The notes: generated by a model not told the origin, from the sequence alone. Counted from the stretch's first letter, positions 45,292-59,511 are shown. The stretch: 64,000 nt of DNA from Mycobacterium sp. 3519A (GCF_900240945.1 NZ_OESG01000014.1:2510734-2574733); one strand, 5' to 3'. Numbers and translations are program-made.

Positions 45292-47054
45292 TGCGCTCGC
45301 TGGCAGCGCTTTTCACGATTGTCGTGCTGCTGCTTGCCGGCTGCGGCGACGACGCGGCGGACCGGTTGAATGCCACCGTGCACACCTTCGCCGACGCGCT
45401 GAGCAAGGGTGATGCCGCGGCGGCTGCCGCGGTGACCGGCGATTCGGGCCAGGCCTCCGACACGCTCGGCAAGCTGTTCGACAGCCTCGGCCGCAACGTT
45501 CACTTCGACGTGTCGACTGTCGACCGCAAGGACAACGACGCGACGTTCAGCCTCGCCGCCACATGGAAATTCGGCAAAGACGGCCGCAACCAGTGGACCT
45601 ACACCACCACTGGCAGCGCGAACCAGAGCGGCGATCAATGGAAGATCCAGTGGAACCCGGCCACCGTCGCGCCCGGCCTCGGCACCGGCCCGCTGTCGTA
45701 CAGCACGCTGAGCCCCGACCCGGCCGCCAGGGTGCTGGACCGCACCGGCGCGGAACTGCTCACCCAGCAGGTCGTCACGTTGGTGAACGTGTCGCCCGGT
45801 GCGGACGTGAATGCCGTTGCGGCGCTGCTGAATCCGATCGACTCGAGCATCACCGGCCAGTCGCTGCAGGCACAGCTCGACGGCGCCAACGGTCAGCCGG
45901 TCACCGCCGTCACGTTGCGTGCCGAGGATGTGGCCCCGATCCAGGATGCGTTGTCGGCGTTGCCGAATGTGACGCTGGCGCCGCAGACGCGACTGCTCAC
46001 CGCGGACAAGGCGTTGACGTCGCCGACGCTGTCGGGGCTGTCCGAGGAGTGGCAGCACGCGACCGACGACGCATCCGGCTTCGCGGTCAGCGCGCAGACC
46101 GCCACCGGCAGTCAGCAAGTAGGCGGGCAGCAGCCCAAGCCTGTCGCCGACATTCGCAGCACGCTGGACATTCCGATGTCGCGTGCGGCCGAGGACGCGC
46201 TTGCCCCGATCCCGACGCCCGCCGCGATGGTGGTGATGCAACCGTCGACAGGTGACGTGCTGGCAATCGGCCAGAACCCGGCCGCCGACGCCGAGGGCCC
46301 GATCGCGCTGACCGGCCTGTACCCGCCGGGTTCGACGTTCAAGACGGTGACGGTCTCCGCCGCGCTGCAGGCGGGCCAGGTGACCCCGGACAGCATCGTC
46401 GGATGCCCGGGCACGGAGAACATCGAAGGCCGCCAGATCCCCAACGACGACAACTTCGACCTCGGGCAGGTGCCGCTGCACACCGCGTTCGCCCGGTCCT
46501 GCAACACCACAATGGGCAGGCTGGCGGTCAATCTGCCGCCCGACGGCCTCACCAAGGCCGCCGCCCAACTCGGCCTCGGCATCGACTACACCGCACCGGG
46601 GATGACCACCGTCACCGGCAAGGTTCCGGTCGCCGACACGTCTGCGCTGCGCGTCGAAGAGGGCATCGGTCAAGGCCAGGTCACCGCGTCGCCGTTCGGG
46701 ATGGCGTTATTGGCCGCCGCGCTTGCGCATGGTTCGGTGCCCGCGCCGACGATCGTGACCGGACAGCCCGGTAAGCCCGATCGCACACCCGATCCGCTGA
46801 CCGCCAGTGTCGCCGATCAAGTGAAATCGATGATGCGCGAAACGATTACGGACGGCACCGCCACGCAGCTGCAGGACATTCCCGGCATGCTCGGCAAGAC
46901 CGGCACCGCCGAGTACATCGACAACACGCACGCGCACGGGTGGTTCGTCGGCATCGACGGCGACCTCGCGCTGGCGGTCTTCATCAGCGACGCCGGCAGT
47001 TCCAGCCCGGCCGTCGACGCGGCAGGGCGATTCCTGCGCACGCTGCACGGTTGA
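45291..47054 (+). CDS. Penicillin-binding lipoprotein (transpeptidase)
   Basis: A 587-residue class B-type penicillin-binding protein. A signal peptide with lipobox LLLAGC makes it a lipoprotein. It then has an NTF2-like/MecA-N domain (about 25-130), a dimerisation region, and the transpeptidase domain. That domain shows PPGSTFKTVT (S-x-x-K, about residue 345), RSCNTTM (S-x-N) and LGKTGTAEY (KTG). It should crosslink peptidoglycan on the outer face of the membrane. It resembles the Rv2864c type. It is translationally coupled to ispH by TAATG. In M. tuberculosis ispH is not followed by a PBP gene, so this is an insertion relative to that order. Confidence 0.88.
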   Translation: MRSLAALFTIVVLLLAGCGDDAADRLNATVHTFADALSKGDAAAAAAVTGDSGQASDTLGKLFDSLGRNVHFDVSTVDRKDNDATFSLAATWKFGKDGRNQWTYTTTGSANQSGDQWKIQWNPATVAPGLGTGPLSYSTLSPDPAARVLDRTGAELLTQQVVTLVNVSPGADVNAVAALLNPIDSSITGQSLQAQLDGANGQPVTAVTLRAEDVAPIQDALSALPNVTLAPQTRLLTADKALTSPTLSGLSEEWQHATDDASGFAVSAQTATGSQQVGGQQPKPVADIRSTLDIPMSRAAEDALAPIPTPAAMVVMQPSTGDVLAIGQNPAADAEGPIALTGLYPPGSTFKTVTVSAALQAGQVTPDSIVGCPGTENIEGRQIPNDDNFDLGQVPLHTAFARSCNTTMGRLAVNLPPDGLTKAAAQLGLGIDYTAPGMTTVTGKVPVADTSALRVEEGIGQGQVTASPFGMALLAAALAHGSVPAPTIVTGQPGKPDRTPDPLTASVADQVKSMMRETITDGTATQLQDIPGMLGKTGTAEYIDNTHAHGWFVGIDGDLALAVFISDAGSSSPAVDAAGRFLRTLHG

Positions 47055-47134
47055 GTTTCCTTTCAATTCAAACCTGGCTACCAGCCTCGTCTTTGCGGTT
47101 AATATCCCCTTGAGGTTCAGGGGGGAGGCCGACA

Positions 47135-48397
47135 TTGGGGGCCCCGGGCACAGTCGATGTACGACCCTCCGCCGCCTTGGCCCGCCGGCTCGCCCGCACG
47201 ACACCCGGAGTCATCGGCATCATCGCGCTCGCTGTCGGGGCGATCTGTGTGATCGCAGGGCTGGTGTGCGGCGGCCAACTCGACAGCAGGATCAACGAAC
47301 GCAACTCGGTCCTCACCAGGTCCGAACCGTTCGCCTACGCCGCGCAGAACCTCTACGCCGCGCTGTCGGCGGCCGATGCCGCGGCGGCGTCGGCATTTCT
47401 GTCGGGCGGAATCGAGACCGGCCCGATGCGGGCGCAGTACAAACAGGCCTTGGCCCGCGCCGCGTCGGCGCTCGCGGATGCGACCGCAGGCAGCACCGAT
47501 CTCGCCGCCCGCACTGCGGTGGCGGAGATCTCGGATCAGCTGACCGCCTATACGGGACTCGTCGAGGCGGCGCGGGCGAACAACCGGCAGGGCCATGTGA
47601 TCGGGTCCGCGTACCTGCGCGAGGCATCGGCGTTGATGCAGACGTCGCTGCTGCCCGGTGCCGAGAAGATCTACACCGCCGACCTCGAGACGGTCGAGCG
47701 CGATCAACAGGCCATCGGTTCGCTGCCGATCATCAGCCTCGTGCTGCTGGCATTGGCCTTGGCGGCGATCGTCGTCGCCTCCGTCGTCATGTACCGCCGC
47801 ACCAACCGGCAGTTCAACGTCGGACTGGTGATTGCCGCCGCCATTGTGTTGGTGGTGATCGGCTGGGTGGTGGTGGCGACTCAGTTGGCGGCGAACGAGA
47901 TCGAGCACAGCCGCACCGAAGGCACCCAGCGCTTCGAGAAACTCGCGCAGGCCCGAATCCTCACCCAACAGGCCCGCACCGACGAGACGTTGGAGCTGAT
48001 CTCCCGGGGAGACATCTCCGCGGCAGAGAAGTCGTTCTACGGCCACATGGACGAGCTGACCAAGCTGCTCGACGTGGCTCCTGCGGAAACCAAGGACGCC
48101 GTCGACAAATGGGTCGCCAGCCACCGACGACAGGTCGAGTTCTACAACAGCGGCGACTACCTGGCCGCTGTGGGGCAGGCGATCGGCCCGGACCCCGTGG
48201 CGTCTGCCGCGCAGTTCACCGCGGTCGAATCGAGCTTGCGCGACGGCATCGAACGCACCCGCGCGACGATGCGGGACCGGGTGGCTGCGGCGGGAGCATG
48301 GTTGGCGTGGAGTCCCACCGGGACTCTCGTGCTGATGGTGGTCGCCGCGTCAGCATCCGCGGTCGGCTTGTGGCCCCGCCTCAAGGAGTACCTGTGA
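47135..48397 (+). CDS. glnX: GlnX-like membrane sensor
   Basis: The 420-residue protein has four transmembrane segments: about 22-45 (IGIIALAVGAICVIAGLVCGG), 190-215, 228-250 and 385-405. Two extracytoplasmic helical domains lie between them. It is of the GlnX/Rv0412c type, which in mycobacteria partners GlnH to pass amino-acid signals to PknG. TTG 47135 is the start, supported by GGGGGAGG six bases upstream. The stop overlaps the glnH GTG by 4 bases. The segment just upstream (47107-47125) can fold on itself near the ribosome site. It is the first gene of the signalling operon. Confidence 0.82.
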   Translation: MGAPGTVDVRPSAALARRLARTTPGVIGIIALAVGAICVIAGLVCGGQLDSRINERNSVLTRSEPFAYAAQNLYAALSAADAAAASAFLSGGIETGPMRAQYKQALARAASALADATAGSTDLAARTAVAEISDQLTAYTGLVEAARANNRQGHVIGSAYLREASALMQTSLLPGAEKIYTADLETVERDQQAIGSLPIISLVLLALALAAIVVASVVMYRRTNRQFNVGLVIAAAIVLVVIGWVVVATQLAANEIEHSRTEGTQRFEKLAQARILTQQARTDETLELISRGDISAAEKSFYGHMDELTKLLDVAPAETKDAVDKWVASHRRQVEFYNSGDYLAAVGQAIGPDPVASAAQFTAVESSLRDGIERTRATMRDRVAAAGAWLAWSPTGTLVLMVVAASASAVGLWPRLKEYL

Positions 48398-49359
48398 AGA
48401 CGCGAAAAGCATTGGCGGCGTGCGCTATCGCGCTGGCCACCGCGGGCTGCGGGTCCGTAGAGGCGCCGAGTTCGGTGTCCGTCACGCCGGTCGATCCGTT
48501 GCCGTCGGGCGCGGCGCAGGTCACGGCAGCGCCCGCAGGCGGAAGCGCGGACTGCGACAGGGAAGCCAGCCTGCGGCCGGGGGCGCTACCCGCGCCGGGT
48601 GCGATGCCCGCGGGCTCGACGATGGCGGAAATCGCCCAGCGCGGACGGCTGATCGTGGGTGTCGATCAGAACACCGACCTGTTCGGTTTCCGGGACCCGG
48701 CCACCGGACAACTGCAGGGCTTCGACATCGACATCGCCCGCGAGATGGCACGGGCCATCTTCGGGGATCCGGACCGGATCCAACTGCGAGTGGTGAACGC
48801 GAAGGAACGCGAATCCGTGCTGCAGTCCGGCGAGGTGGATCTGGTGGTCCGCACGTATTCGATCACCTGTGCCCGCAGAGAGAAGGTCGACTTCTCCAAC
48901 GTGTACTACGAAGCCAACCAGAAGATATTGGCCGCGAAAGGTTCTGGCATCGACTCTGCTGCGGCGCTCGCCGATAAGCGGGTGTGCGCGGTGTCGGGCA
49001 CGACGTCGCTGTCGAGGCTCTACGAACTCGACCCGAGACCGGCGATCTTCTCAGTGGCCACCTGGACGGACTGTTTGTTGATGCTGCAACAGGGCCAGGT
49101 CGACGCGATCAGCACCGACGATGCGGTGCTGGAGGGATTGGCGAAACAAGACCCGACCGTGGACGTGTTGGGGGAGAGCATCGCCAAGGAGCCGTACGGC
49201 GTCGGCGTCAACAAGCAGCGCCCAGACTTGGTGCGATTCGTCAACGGTGTGCTCGAGAAGATCAAGGCCGATGGCACCTGGCAGCGGCTCTACGACCGTT
49301 GGCTACTCCCGGAACTCGGGCCATCGGCGGGCCCGCCAGAACCGCGCTATCAGGACTGA
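48394..49359 (+). CDS. glnH: GlnH-like solute-binding lipoprotein
   Basis: The 321-residue lipoprotein has a signal peptide with the lipobox ATAGC (Cys about residue 19). An amino-acid-binding domain of the SBP family 3 type follows (GRLIVGVDQNTDLFGFRD, GFDIDIAREMARAIFG, DLVVRTYSITCARREKVDFS). In mycobacteria GlnH senses Asp/Glu and signals through GlnX to PknG. GTG start overlaps glnX by 4 bases; the next gene begins 2 bp after its stop. There is no ABC permease in the operon, in agreement with a sensor role rather than transport. Confidence 0.87.
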   Translation: MKTRKALAACAIALATAGCGSVEAPSSVSVTPVDPLPSGAAQVTAAPAGGSADCDREASLRPGALPAPGAMPAGSTMAEIAQRGRLIVGVDQNTDLFGFRDPATGQLQGFDIDIAREMARAIFGDPDRIQLRVVNAKERESVLQSGEVDLVVRTYSITCARREKVDFSNVYYEANQKILAAKGSGIDSAAALADKRVCAVSGTTSLSRLYELDPRPAIFSVATWTDCLLMLQQGQVDAISTDDAVLEGLAKQDPTVDVLGESIAKEPYGVGVNKQRPDLVRFVNGVLEKIKADGTWQRLYDRWLLPELGPSAGPPEPRYQD

Positions 49360-49361
49360 CC

Positions 49362-53716
<4,355 letters not shown>

Positions 53717-53730
<14 letters not shown>

Positions 53731-54997
53731 GCAGCATGGTATTTCCGTCGATGTCGACCACAACCCATACCTCGCTGATGGCAGCGGAACGGTGGACGCG
53801 ATCGTCAGCATCACCGCCGACGTGACGGCGACGGCCGCCGCGCCCGATCGGGTCGAGGCCATCATCATTGACTGCTCGACGTCGATGCAGGCACCGATCG
53901 AGAAGTTCGAAGCCGCCAAACGGGCCACCGCCGCCGCCATCATGGAACTCGTCGACGGAACGTATTTCACCATCGTCGACGGCACCGAGAAGGCCACCAG
54001 TGTCTACCCCAAAGAGGGGTTGGCGCGGGCGAGCACCGAGACCAAGGCTGCGGCAATGCGTGCCGTCGACGCACTCCGGCCGCACGGCGGCACCGCGATG
54101 GGAACATGGCTCGCGCATGTGCGCGGCATCGTCGGTCAGCGTAAAGGCGCGATCACCCATGCCATCCTGCTCACCGACGGCAAGGACGAGCACGAGACGC
54201 CGGAGGAGCTGGGCGAGGAGATCGGGCTCAGCGAAGGCGAATTCACCTGCGACTGCCGCGGAGTGGGTACCGACTGGGAGGTCGACGAGCTACGCGCGAT
54301 CTCGACCGCACTGCTCGGCACCGTCGACATCGTCGCCGATCCCGAGGATCTCGCGGACGACTTCGCGTCGATGATGAGAGGGTCCATGGCCAAGGCGATT
54401 CCGACGCTGACGCTGCGGCTGTGGACGCCCGCAGGGGCGAGGGTCGAATTCGTCAAACAGGTGGCGCCGACCGTCGAAGATCTGACGCACCGCCGCATCG
54501 ACGCAGGAAACCAGTGCGGGGAGTACCCGTTGGGCTCGTGGGGATCCGAGGACCGCGACTATCACATCCAGGTCGAGGTGGAACCGGCCGCGGTCGGCAG
54601 GGAGAAGCTCGCCGCAAGAGTGAGTGTCGTTGCGGGGCAAGATGTTCTGGGTGAGGGTCTGGTCAAGGCGGTGTGGACGGCCGACACCGCGTTGTCGGCG
54701 CAGATCAGTCGACGTGTCGCGCACTACACGGGCCAGGAGGAGTTGGCGCAGGCCGTGCAGGAGGGGTTGAGCGCGCGCAAGTCCGGAGATGTCCGCACCG
54801 CCACCGCCAAGTTGCAGCGCGCGATGGAACTGGCCGTCGAATCCGGGAACGACGGGACGGCCAAGCTGCTCAGGGGAGTGGTCGAGGTCGACGAACGCAC
54901 CGGCACCGTTGCGCTGCGGCGTGACGTCGCCGCCGCCGATGAGATGGCTCTCGACGCCCGGTCCACCAGGACGGCCCGAGTCCGGAAGGAGGCGTGA
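53717..54997 (+). CDS. von Willebrand factor A domain protein
   Basis: A 426-residue protein with a VWA domain (about 45-220). The MIDAS residues are in IIDCSTSMQ (Asp-x-Ser-x-Ser), GGTAMGT (Thr) and LLTDGKDEHE (Asp). A beta-rich region and a helical C-terminus follow. VWA proteins of this kind bind partners through a metal ion. It overlaps the phosphatase gene by 14 bases and the FHA gene by one, so it is part of the signalling complex by context. No signal peptide is present. Confidence 0.85.
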
Positions 54998-55608
54998 TGC
55001 CGACCTGCGTCGAGGGGCACACGTCGAAAGCCGCCGACTACTGCGATGTCTGCGGAGCCCCGATTGGAAGCGCTGCGGCGCAACCGGATTCGGCCCCGGC
55101 GGCCGAGGCCAAGGCCTGCCCGTCGTGCGGGATGCCGGTGACAGGCCGGTTCTGTGAGGCGTGCGGGCACGATTCGGCGTTGCCGGAACCGTCGGCCCCG
55201 TCGACGTCGGCAGCACCGATCTGGACGGCCGTCGTCACCGCCGACCGCGCCCTGTACGAACGCGTGCTGACCCAGGGCGGCCCCGAGACCGTCGAGTTTC
55301 CCCTGTACTTTCCCGAACGCCGGATCGCGCTGCAGGGCGAGAGCACGCTGATCGGCAGGGGCAACCGGAAACAGGGGGTGAACCCCGAGATCGACCTGGG
55401 CATCCATCCGGTCGACCGGGGCGTCTCGTCGCAGCACGCGGTGCTGCGGATACACCAGTCCGTGCTGACCATCACCGACCTGGGATCGACCAACGGGACC
55501 TACCTCAACGGCGACAACCGTCTGGCAGAAGGCGAGGAGACACCGCTGGCCGATGGCGACCGCATCCACATCGGCGCGTGGACCACGATCCGGATCGTCC
55601 GGGGCTAG
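54997..55608 (+). CDS. FHA-domain protein with zinc ribbons
   Basis: A 203-residue phosphothreonine-binding adaptor. Two zinc-ribbon-like motifs come first (CVEGHTSKAADYCDVCG, CPSCGMPVTGRFCEACG). The C-terminal FHA domain has IGRGNRKQG, VSSQHAVL and DLGSTNGTYLNG, the residues that bind phosphothreonine. ATG 54997 was chosen because AAGGAGG is well spaced from it; GTG 54994 is also possible. It overlaps the VWA stop by one base (TGATG). It is a likely reader or substrate of the kinase, comparable in role to GarA, though longer. Confidence 0.88.
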   Translation: MPTCVEGHTSKAADYCDVCGAPIGSAAAQPDSAPAAEAKACPSCGMPVTGRFCEACGHDSALPEPSAPSTSAAPIWTAVVTADRALYERVLTQGGPETVEFPLYFPERRIALQGESTLIGRGNRKQGVNPEIDLGIHPVDRGVSSQHAVLRIHQSVLTITDLGSTNGTYLNGDNRLAEGEETPLADGDRIHIGAWTTIRIVRG

Positions 55609-56684
55609 ATGTCGTACTCCCAGCTTTCGGCTTCCCAGCCGTTGCGTGATGAGCGGGGCCGCGACCGGTTCTCGGCCCGGGTGTCGCTCTCGTCGGCGCC
55701 GCGGTAGCGGACCCGCGACACCGGATGGTGCGTGCCGCTGCCGTTGCCGTTGCTGGAATGGGGCTCGCGCGGCGGATAGTCGTCGTAGCGGCGGCGCCGC
55801 TCCGGGCGTTCGTAGGGGGTGCGCCGCTCCGGTGGCACCGCCTTGCGGGGTTCGCGCGTCGACGACGAGCGGGACCGCCTGCGGGGCGGATCGGCCGGCG
55901 GCGGCTGATCGGTCTGCCGGGGCGGGCGGGGCCTACGCGGACGGTCGACGACGGGTTCGATGAGCTCGGTCTCCGGCGGGCGGGTGTGCCGGGAACGCGA
56001 CGGTGCGGTCCGCTTGGTGGTCCGCGGGGTGCGGGCGGTGCCCTGAGCTGACCTGGCGGTTTTGGTCGCTCGGGTGGGCCGGTCGATGGTGTGCTTGCGG
56101 CGCGGCTCCTCAGCGGCGCCGTCCTCGTCCACGTCACCCGTCAGCAGCGACGACATCTTCGATGTGACCGACGACACACGACCGGATTTCGCCTTGGCGG
56201 GCGTGGTGTCCTTGGCGTCCTTGGCGGTGGACTGCCCAGCACCGCGTCGCGACGACATCGCGTAATACCAGCGGCCCAGCCCGATGAGCAGCACGGCCGC
56301 GGAGGTGAAGAACATCAGCGGGAACCGCTCGATCAGCGGATAACCGCAGTTGATCGCCAGGTCTTTGAGGCCGCCCAGTTGTCCGCCGTGGAACAGGAAG
56401 TACGCCGTCGGCACCGCGACGAACAGGATGAGCGGCGGCTGGATGACGGCGGTGAAGATCCCGGACTGGCGCACGGCGAGCACGGCGAAAACGCAGCCCA
56501 GCACATACAGCGCCGCGAACACGAGGTCCAGCTCTTTGTTACCGGAGCCCGCGTCGTATGCGAAGCCGACGGCGGTCATGGTGACGGCGAACAGCACCGC
56601 ACCCCACCACGGAACGCCCGGGACGTTGGGGTGTGCAGAGCGGTGATCGGCCGGCACCGCCGACCGCGCGCGCTGAGCTGACAC
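55605..56684 (-). CDS. DUF6542 membrane protein (Rv1111c-like)
   Basis: The 359-residue protein has four transmembrane segments in the first 150 residues (e.g. WWGAVLFAVTMTAVGFAYD, PPLILFVAVPTAYFLF). A very basic, low-complexity tail rich in Arg, Pro, Ser and Thr follows. It corresponds to Rv1111c in position. Function unknown; the tail may bind nucleic acid or the cell wall. It converges on the FHA gene with a 4-bp overlap and diverges from ychF. Confidence 0.75.
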   Translation of the reverse strand: MSAQRARSAVPADHRSAHPNVPGVPWWGAVLFAVTMTAVGFAYDAGSGNKELDLVFAALYVLGCVFAVLAVRQSGIFTAVIQPPLILFVAVPTAYFLFHGGQLGGLKDLAINCGYPLIERFPLMFFTSAAVLLIGLGRWYYAMSSRRGAGQSTAKDAKDTTPAKAKSGRVSSVTSKMSSLLTGDVDEDGAAEEPRRKHTIDRPTRATKTARSAQGTARTPRTTKRTAPSRSRHTRPPETELIEPVVDRPRRPRPPRQTDQPPPADPPRRRSRSSSTREPRKAVPPERRTPYERPERRRRYDDYPPREPHSSNGNGSGTHHPVSRVRYRGADESDTRAENRSRPRSSRNGWEAESWEYDI

Positions 56685-56753
56685 AGGTAGACCGTACCGG
56701 CTGTGACCAAATGTAGCTGTCAGCGCGCTTCTGGCGTGCCCGTCACAGTCTCC

Positions 56754-56759
56754 TAGACT
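56754..56759 (+). promoter_or_regulatory. Candidate -10 box of ychF
   Basis: TAGACT fits the mycobacterial TANNNT form and lies 9 bases before the preferred ychF GTG at 56769, so a leaderless or nearly leaderless transcript is likely. No -35 is required in mycobacteria and none is evident. Confidence 0.35.
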
Positions 56760-56768
56760 CTGGTGCCT

Positions 56769-57842
56769 GTGGGCCTGAACCTCGGAATCGTCGGCTTGCC
56801 GAATGTCGGTAAGTCGACCTTGTTCAATGCGCTGACGCGCAACAACGTGCTAGCCGCCAATTACCCGTTCGCGACGATCGAACCGAACGAGGGTGTGGTG
56901 CCGCTGCCTGACCCGCGGTTGGCCAAACTCGCCGAGATGTTCGACTCGGCGAAAATCGTGCCTGCGCCGGTGACGTTCGTCGATATCGCCGGGATCGTCA
57001 AAGGTGCGTCCGAGGGGGCTGGGCTCGGTAACAAGTTCCTGGCCAACATCCGCGAGAGCGACGCGATCTGCCAAGTGGTGCGCGTGTTCACCGACGACGA
57101 TGTCGCGCACGTCGACGGCAGGATCGACCCGAAGTCGGATATCGAGGTCATCGAAACCGAGTTGATCCTGGCCGACCTGCAGACGCTGGAGCGTGCGGTG
57201 CCGCGACTGGAGAAGGAGGCACGCACGCACAAGGACCGGCGGCCTGCGTATGAGGCGGCGGTGGCGGCGCAGGAGACGCTCAACTCGGGCACGACGTTGT
57301 TCGCCACGGGCGTGGATGCGTCGCTGTTGCGGGAGCTGAACCTGCTGACCACCAAACCGTTCCTCTACGTGTTCAACGCCGACGAGGCGGTGCTGACCGA
57401 CGAAGCACGCGTGGCGTCGCTGCGCGAACTGGTGGCGCCCGCGGACGCGGTGTTCCTGGACGCGAAGATCGAGGCCGAACTGCAGGAACTCGACGACGAG
57501 TCGGCCGCCGAACTGCTGGAGTCGATCGGGCAGACCGAACGCGGACTGGATGCGTTGGCGCGGGCGGGTTTTCACACGCTGCGGCTGCAGACGTTCTTGA
57601 CCGCGGGGCCGAAAGAGGCCCGCGCATGGACCATTCATCAGGGCGATACCGCGCCGAAGGCTGCTGGCGTCATTCACACCGACTTCGAGAAGGGCTTCAT
57701 CAAGGCCGAGATCGTGTCCTACGACGACCTGGTCGAGGCCGGGTCGATGGCCGCCGCCAAGGCCGCGGGCAAGGTGCGGATGGAAGGCAAGGACTACGTG
57801 ATGGCCGACGGCGACGTGGTCGAGTTCCGCTTCAACGTTTGA
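56769..57842 (+). CDS. ychF: Redox-regulated ATPase/GTPase YchF (OLA1 family)
   Basis: The 357-residue protein is an Obg-related P-loop NTPase: Walker [13 protein letters not shown] near residue 8, switch and G3 [27 protein letters not shown] at the base-recognition site, and a C-terminal TGS domain. The family binds ribosomes and prefers ATP. It matches Rv1112. GTG 56769 aligns with the known N-terminus; GTG 56763 is in frame two codons earlier. It has the divergent DUF6542 gene upstream and a strong hairpin downstream. Confidence 0.95.
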   Translation: MGLNLGIVGLPNVGKSTLFNALTRNNVLAANYPFATIEPNEGVVPLPDPRLAKLAEMFDSAKIVPAPVTFVDIAGIVKGASEGAGLGNKFLANIRESDAICQVVRVFTDDDVAHVDGRIDPKSDIEVIETELILADLQTLERAVPRLEKEARTHKDRRPAYEAAVAAQETLNSGTTLFATGVDASLLRELNLLTTKPFLYVFNADEAVLTDEARVASLRELVAPADAVFLDAKIEAELQELDDESAAELLESIGQTERGLDALARAGFHTLRLQTFLTAGPKEARAWTIHQGDTAPKAAGVIHTDFEKGFIKAEIVSYDDLVEAGSMAAAKAAGKVRMEGKDYVMADGDVVEFRFNV

Positions 57843-57895
57843 CACTGCGGCCAGGGCGGTCGTTTGTCGCATTTTTGCGCCCTGGACGCAGAGTC
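57841..57895. repeat. Stem-loop after ychF (element D of a hairpin family)
   Basis: The arms 57841-57858 and 57878-57895 pair at 16 of 18 positions (CTGCGNCCAGGGCG core). The 19-base loop, read on the minus strand, is CAAAAATGCGACAAACGAC and shares the AAAAnTGCGA core with element C. The hairpin starts within the ychF stop codon, so it likely forms the mRNA 3' end. Confidence 0.65.
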
Positions 57896-57932
57896 AACTG
57901 CTTGGCGGCGCCCGCATGCCAGGATGTGCGCC

Positions 57933-58679
57933 ATGGTGCTCGTATTGGTACACGGCAATCCGGAGACGGATGCGCTTTGGACACCGCTGGTCGACGCGCT
58001 CGGCCGCGACGACGTGGTGCGGCTGTCGCCGCCGGGCTTCGGAGCGCCGCTGCCCGAGGGGTTTTCGGCAACGTACCTCGATTACCGCGACTGGCTCGAG
58101 GATCAACTCGAGGGCATTGACGGCCCGGTCGATCTGGTCGGACACGACTTCGGCGGCATCCACGCGATGAACGTGGTGATGCATCGCCAGGAGCTCGTCC
58201 GCAGTTGGGTCAGCGACGTCGTCGGAACATTCGATCCCGACTACGAGTGGCACGAGCTGGCCCAGGTGTGGCAGACGCCCGGCGAAGGCGAGCAACTGAT
58301 CGAGTCGTTCCTCGGTGGCACGCCGCAGGAACGGGCCGCCATGTACGCCACCGCAGGTATGCCATTGGAGGTCGGCACCGAGATCGCCGCGGGCCAGGGT
58401 CCGGAGATGGGCCGCGCGATCCTGCTGCTGTACCGCTCGGCAGCCCAGCCCGCGATGCAACACGCGGGACGGGATCTGGAGAAGGCGGCGGTCTGCCCGG
58501 GGCTTTCGGTACTGGCCACCGAGGACACCTACGTCGGATCCGCGCAGATGCGGCGTCGCGCCGCTGACCGGGCCGGCGCCCGCACCGAAATCCTCGACGG
58601 ACTGGGGCACTGGTGGATGGTCGAGGATCCGGCCCGAAGCGCCGCAGTCCTCACGGCGTTCTGGGACGACCTCGACTAG
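57933..58679 (+). CDS. Alpha/beta-hydrolase with Asp nucleophile
   Basis: A 248-residue hydrolase of the haloalkane dehalogenase / epoxide hydrolase type. It has LVHGNPET near residue 6 (oxyanion region), nucleophile elbow VGHDFGGIH near 70 with Asp in the Ser position, and DGLGHWWMVEDP near 225 with the catalytic His. Either a halide or an epoxide substrate is possible. ATG 57933 fits the fold; ATG 57924 is an alternative. It is followed by a VOC protein gene after 31 bp. Confidence 0.8.
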   Translation: MVLVLVHGNPETDALWTPLVDALGRDDVVRLSPPGFGAPLPEGFSATYLDYRDWLEDQLEGIDGPVDLVGHDFGGIHAMNVVMHRQELVRSWVSDVVGTFDPDYEWHELAQVWQTPGEGEQLIESFLGGTPQERAAMYATAGMPLEVGTEIAAGQGPEMGRAILLLYRSAAQPAMQHAGRDLEKAAVCPGLSVLATEDTYVGSAQMRRRAADRAGARTEILDGLGHWWMVEDPARSAAVLTAFWDDLD

Positions 58680-58710
58680 CTTGTCGGTGGCCGCGGCTAG
58701 CGTGCGCGGC

Positions 58711-59109
58711 ATGAAACTGGTTTCGATTCGCATCATCACCGCCGACGTGCAGCGCCTCGTCTCGTTCTACGAGGTGATCACCGGCGCCCAGGCGGTGTGG
58801 GCCAATGAACTGTTCGCCGAGATTGCCACCGCGGCGGGCACGCTGGCGATCGGCAGCGACAAGACGGTCGCACTGTTCGGCGCGGGATCCGCGGAACCGG
58901 CGGCGAATCGAAGCGCCATCACCGAGTTCATCGTCGAGGACGTCGACGCCGAATTCGAGCGGTTACGCGGCGAATTGACCGAGGTGGTCACCGAGCCGAC
59001 CACCATGCCGTGGGGCAACCGCGCGCTGCTGTTCCGCGACCCGGACGGCAACCTGGTCAACCTGTTCGCCCCGGTCACCGATCAGGCCCGCGCTAAATTC
59101 GGCGTGTGA
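58711..59109 (+). CDS. VOC-family (glyoxalase/dioxygenase-like) protein
   Basis: A 132-residue single-domain vicinal oxygen chelate protein with the two-module beta-alpha-beta-beta-beta pattern and the typical late segment GNRALLFRDPDGNLVNLFAPV. Metal ligands and substrate cannot be fixed. ATG 58711 was chosen because the fold begins there. Its stop overlaps the start of the next (frameshifted) gene by 4 bases (GTGA), so the two formed one operon. Confidence 0.78.
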   Translation: MKLVSIRIITADVQRLVSFYEVITGAQAVWANELFAEIATAAGTLAIGSDKTVALFGAGSAEPAANRSAITEFIVEDVDAEFERLRGELTEVVTEPTTMPWGNRALLFRDPDGNLVNLFAPVTDQARAKFGV

Positions 59110-59502
59110 TCCGCGATCTGCTCACCGTCTATCGCGACTACCTGGCGTGTCTGAACGCCCGGCGGTGGGACGAACTCGGACGGTTCGTGGCCGAGGAGGT
59201 TGTCCACAACGGAAAAACCCTCGGCCTCAGCGGCTATCAGGCGATGCTGTGCCGACACCGACGTCACACCAGACCTTCAGTACGTCCCCGAGATCCTGAT
59301 CGCCGACGGCGACTTCGTCGCATGCAGGCTCTACTTCCAGTGCACGCCACAGCACGAGTTCCTGGGTCTCGAGCCGGCAGGACGCCGAATCTCGTTCGCC
59401 GAGCACGTGTTTTACCGGTTTGCTGACGGCCGGATCGCCGAGGTCTGGTCGTTGATCGACAAGGATGCGATTCGTGCCCAGCTCCCTCCTTTGCGGTCAT
59501 AG
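59106..59502 (+). pseudogene. SnoaL/NTF2-like protein gene with a frameshift
   Basis: The reading frame from GTG 59106 encodes an NTF2-like start (MIRDLLTVYRDYLACLN to LSGYQAML) and then turns into unrelated sequence near base 59250. Family sequence (DTDVTPDLQYVPEIL to WSLIDKDAIRAQL) continues in another frame to 59502. The total length of 397 bases is one more than a multiple of three, so a single-base indel explains it. Either the gene is broken or there is a sequencing error. The intact protein would have been about 131 residues, of the SnoaL/limonene-1,2-epoxide hydrolase-like fold. Confidence 0.75.
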
Positions 59503-59511
59503 CATTCGCTG

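Noticed and set aside
47107..47125. Possible riboswitch-like fold before glnX
   Set aside because: Only about five base pairs are solid; the G-run is better explained as the Shine-Dalgarno sequence of the TTG start.
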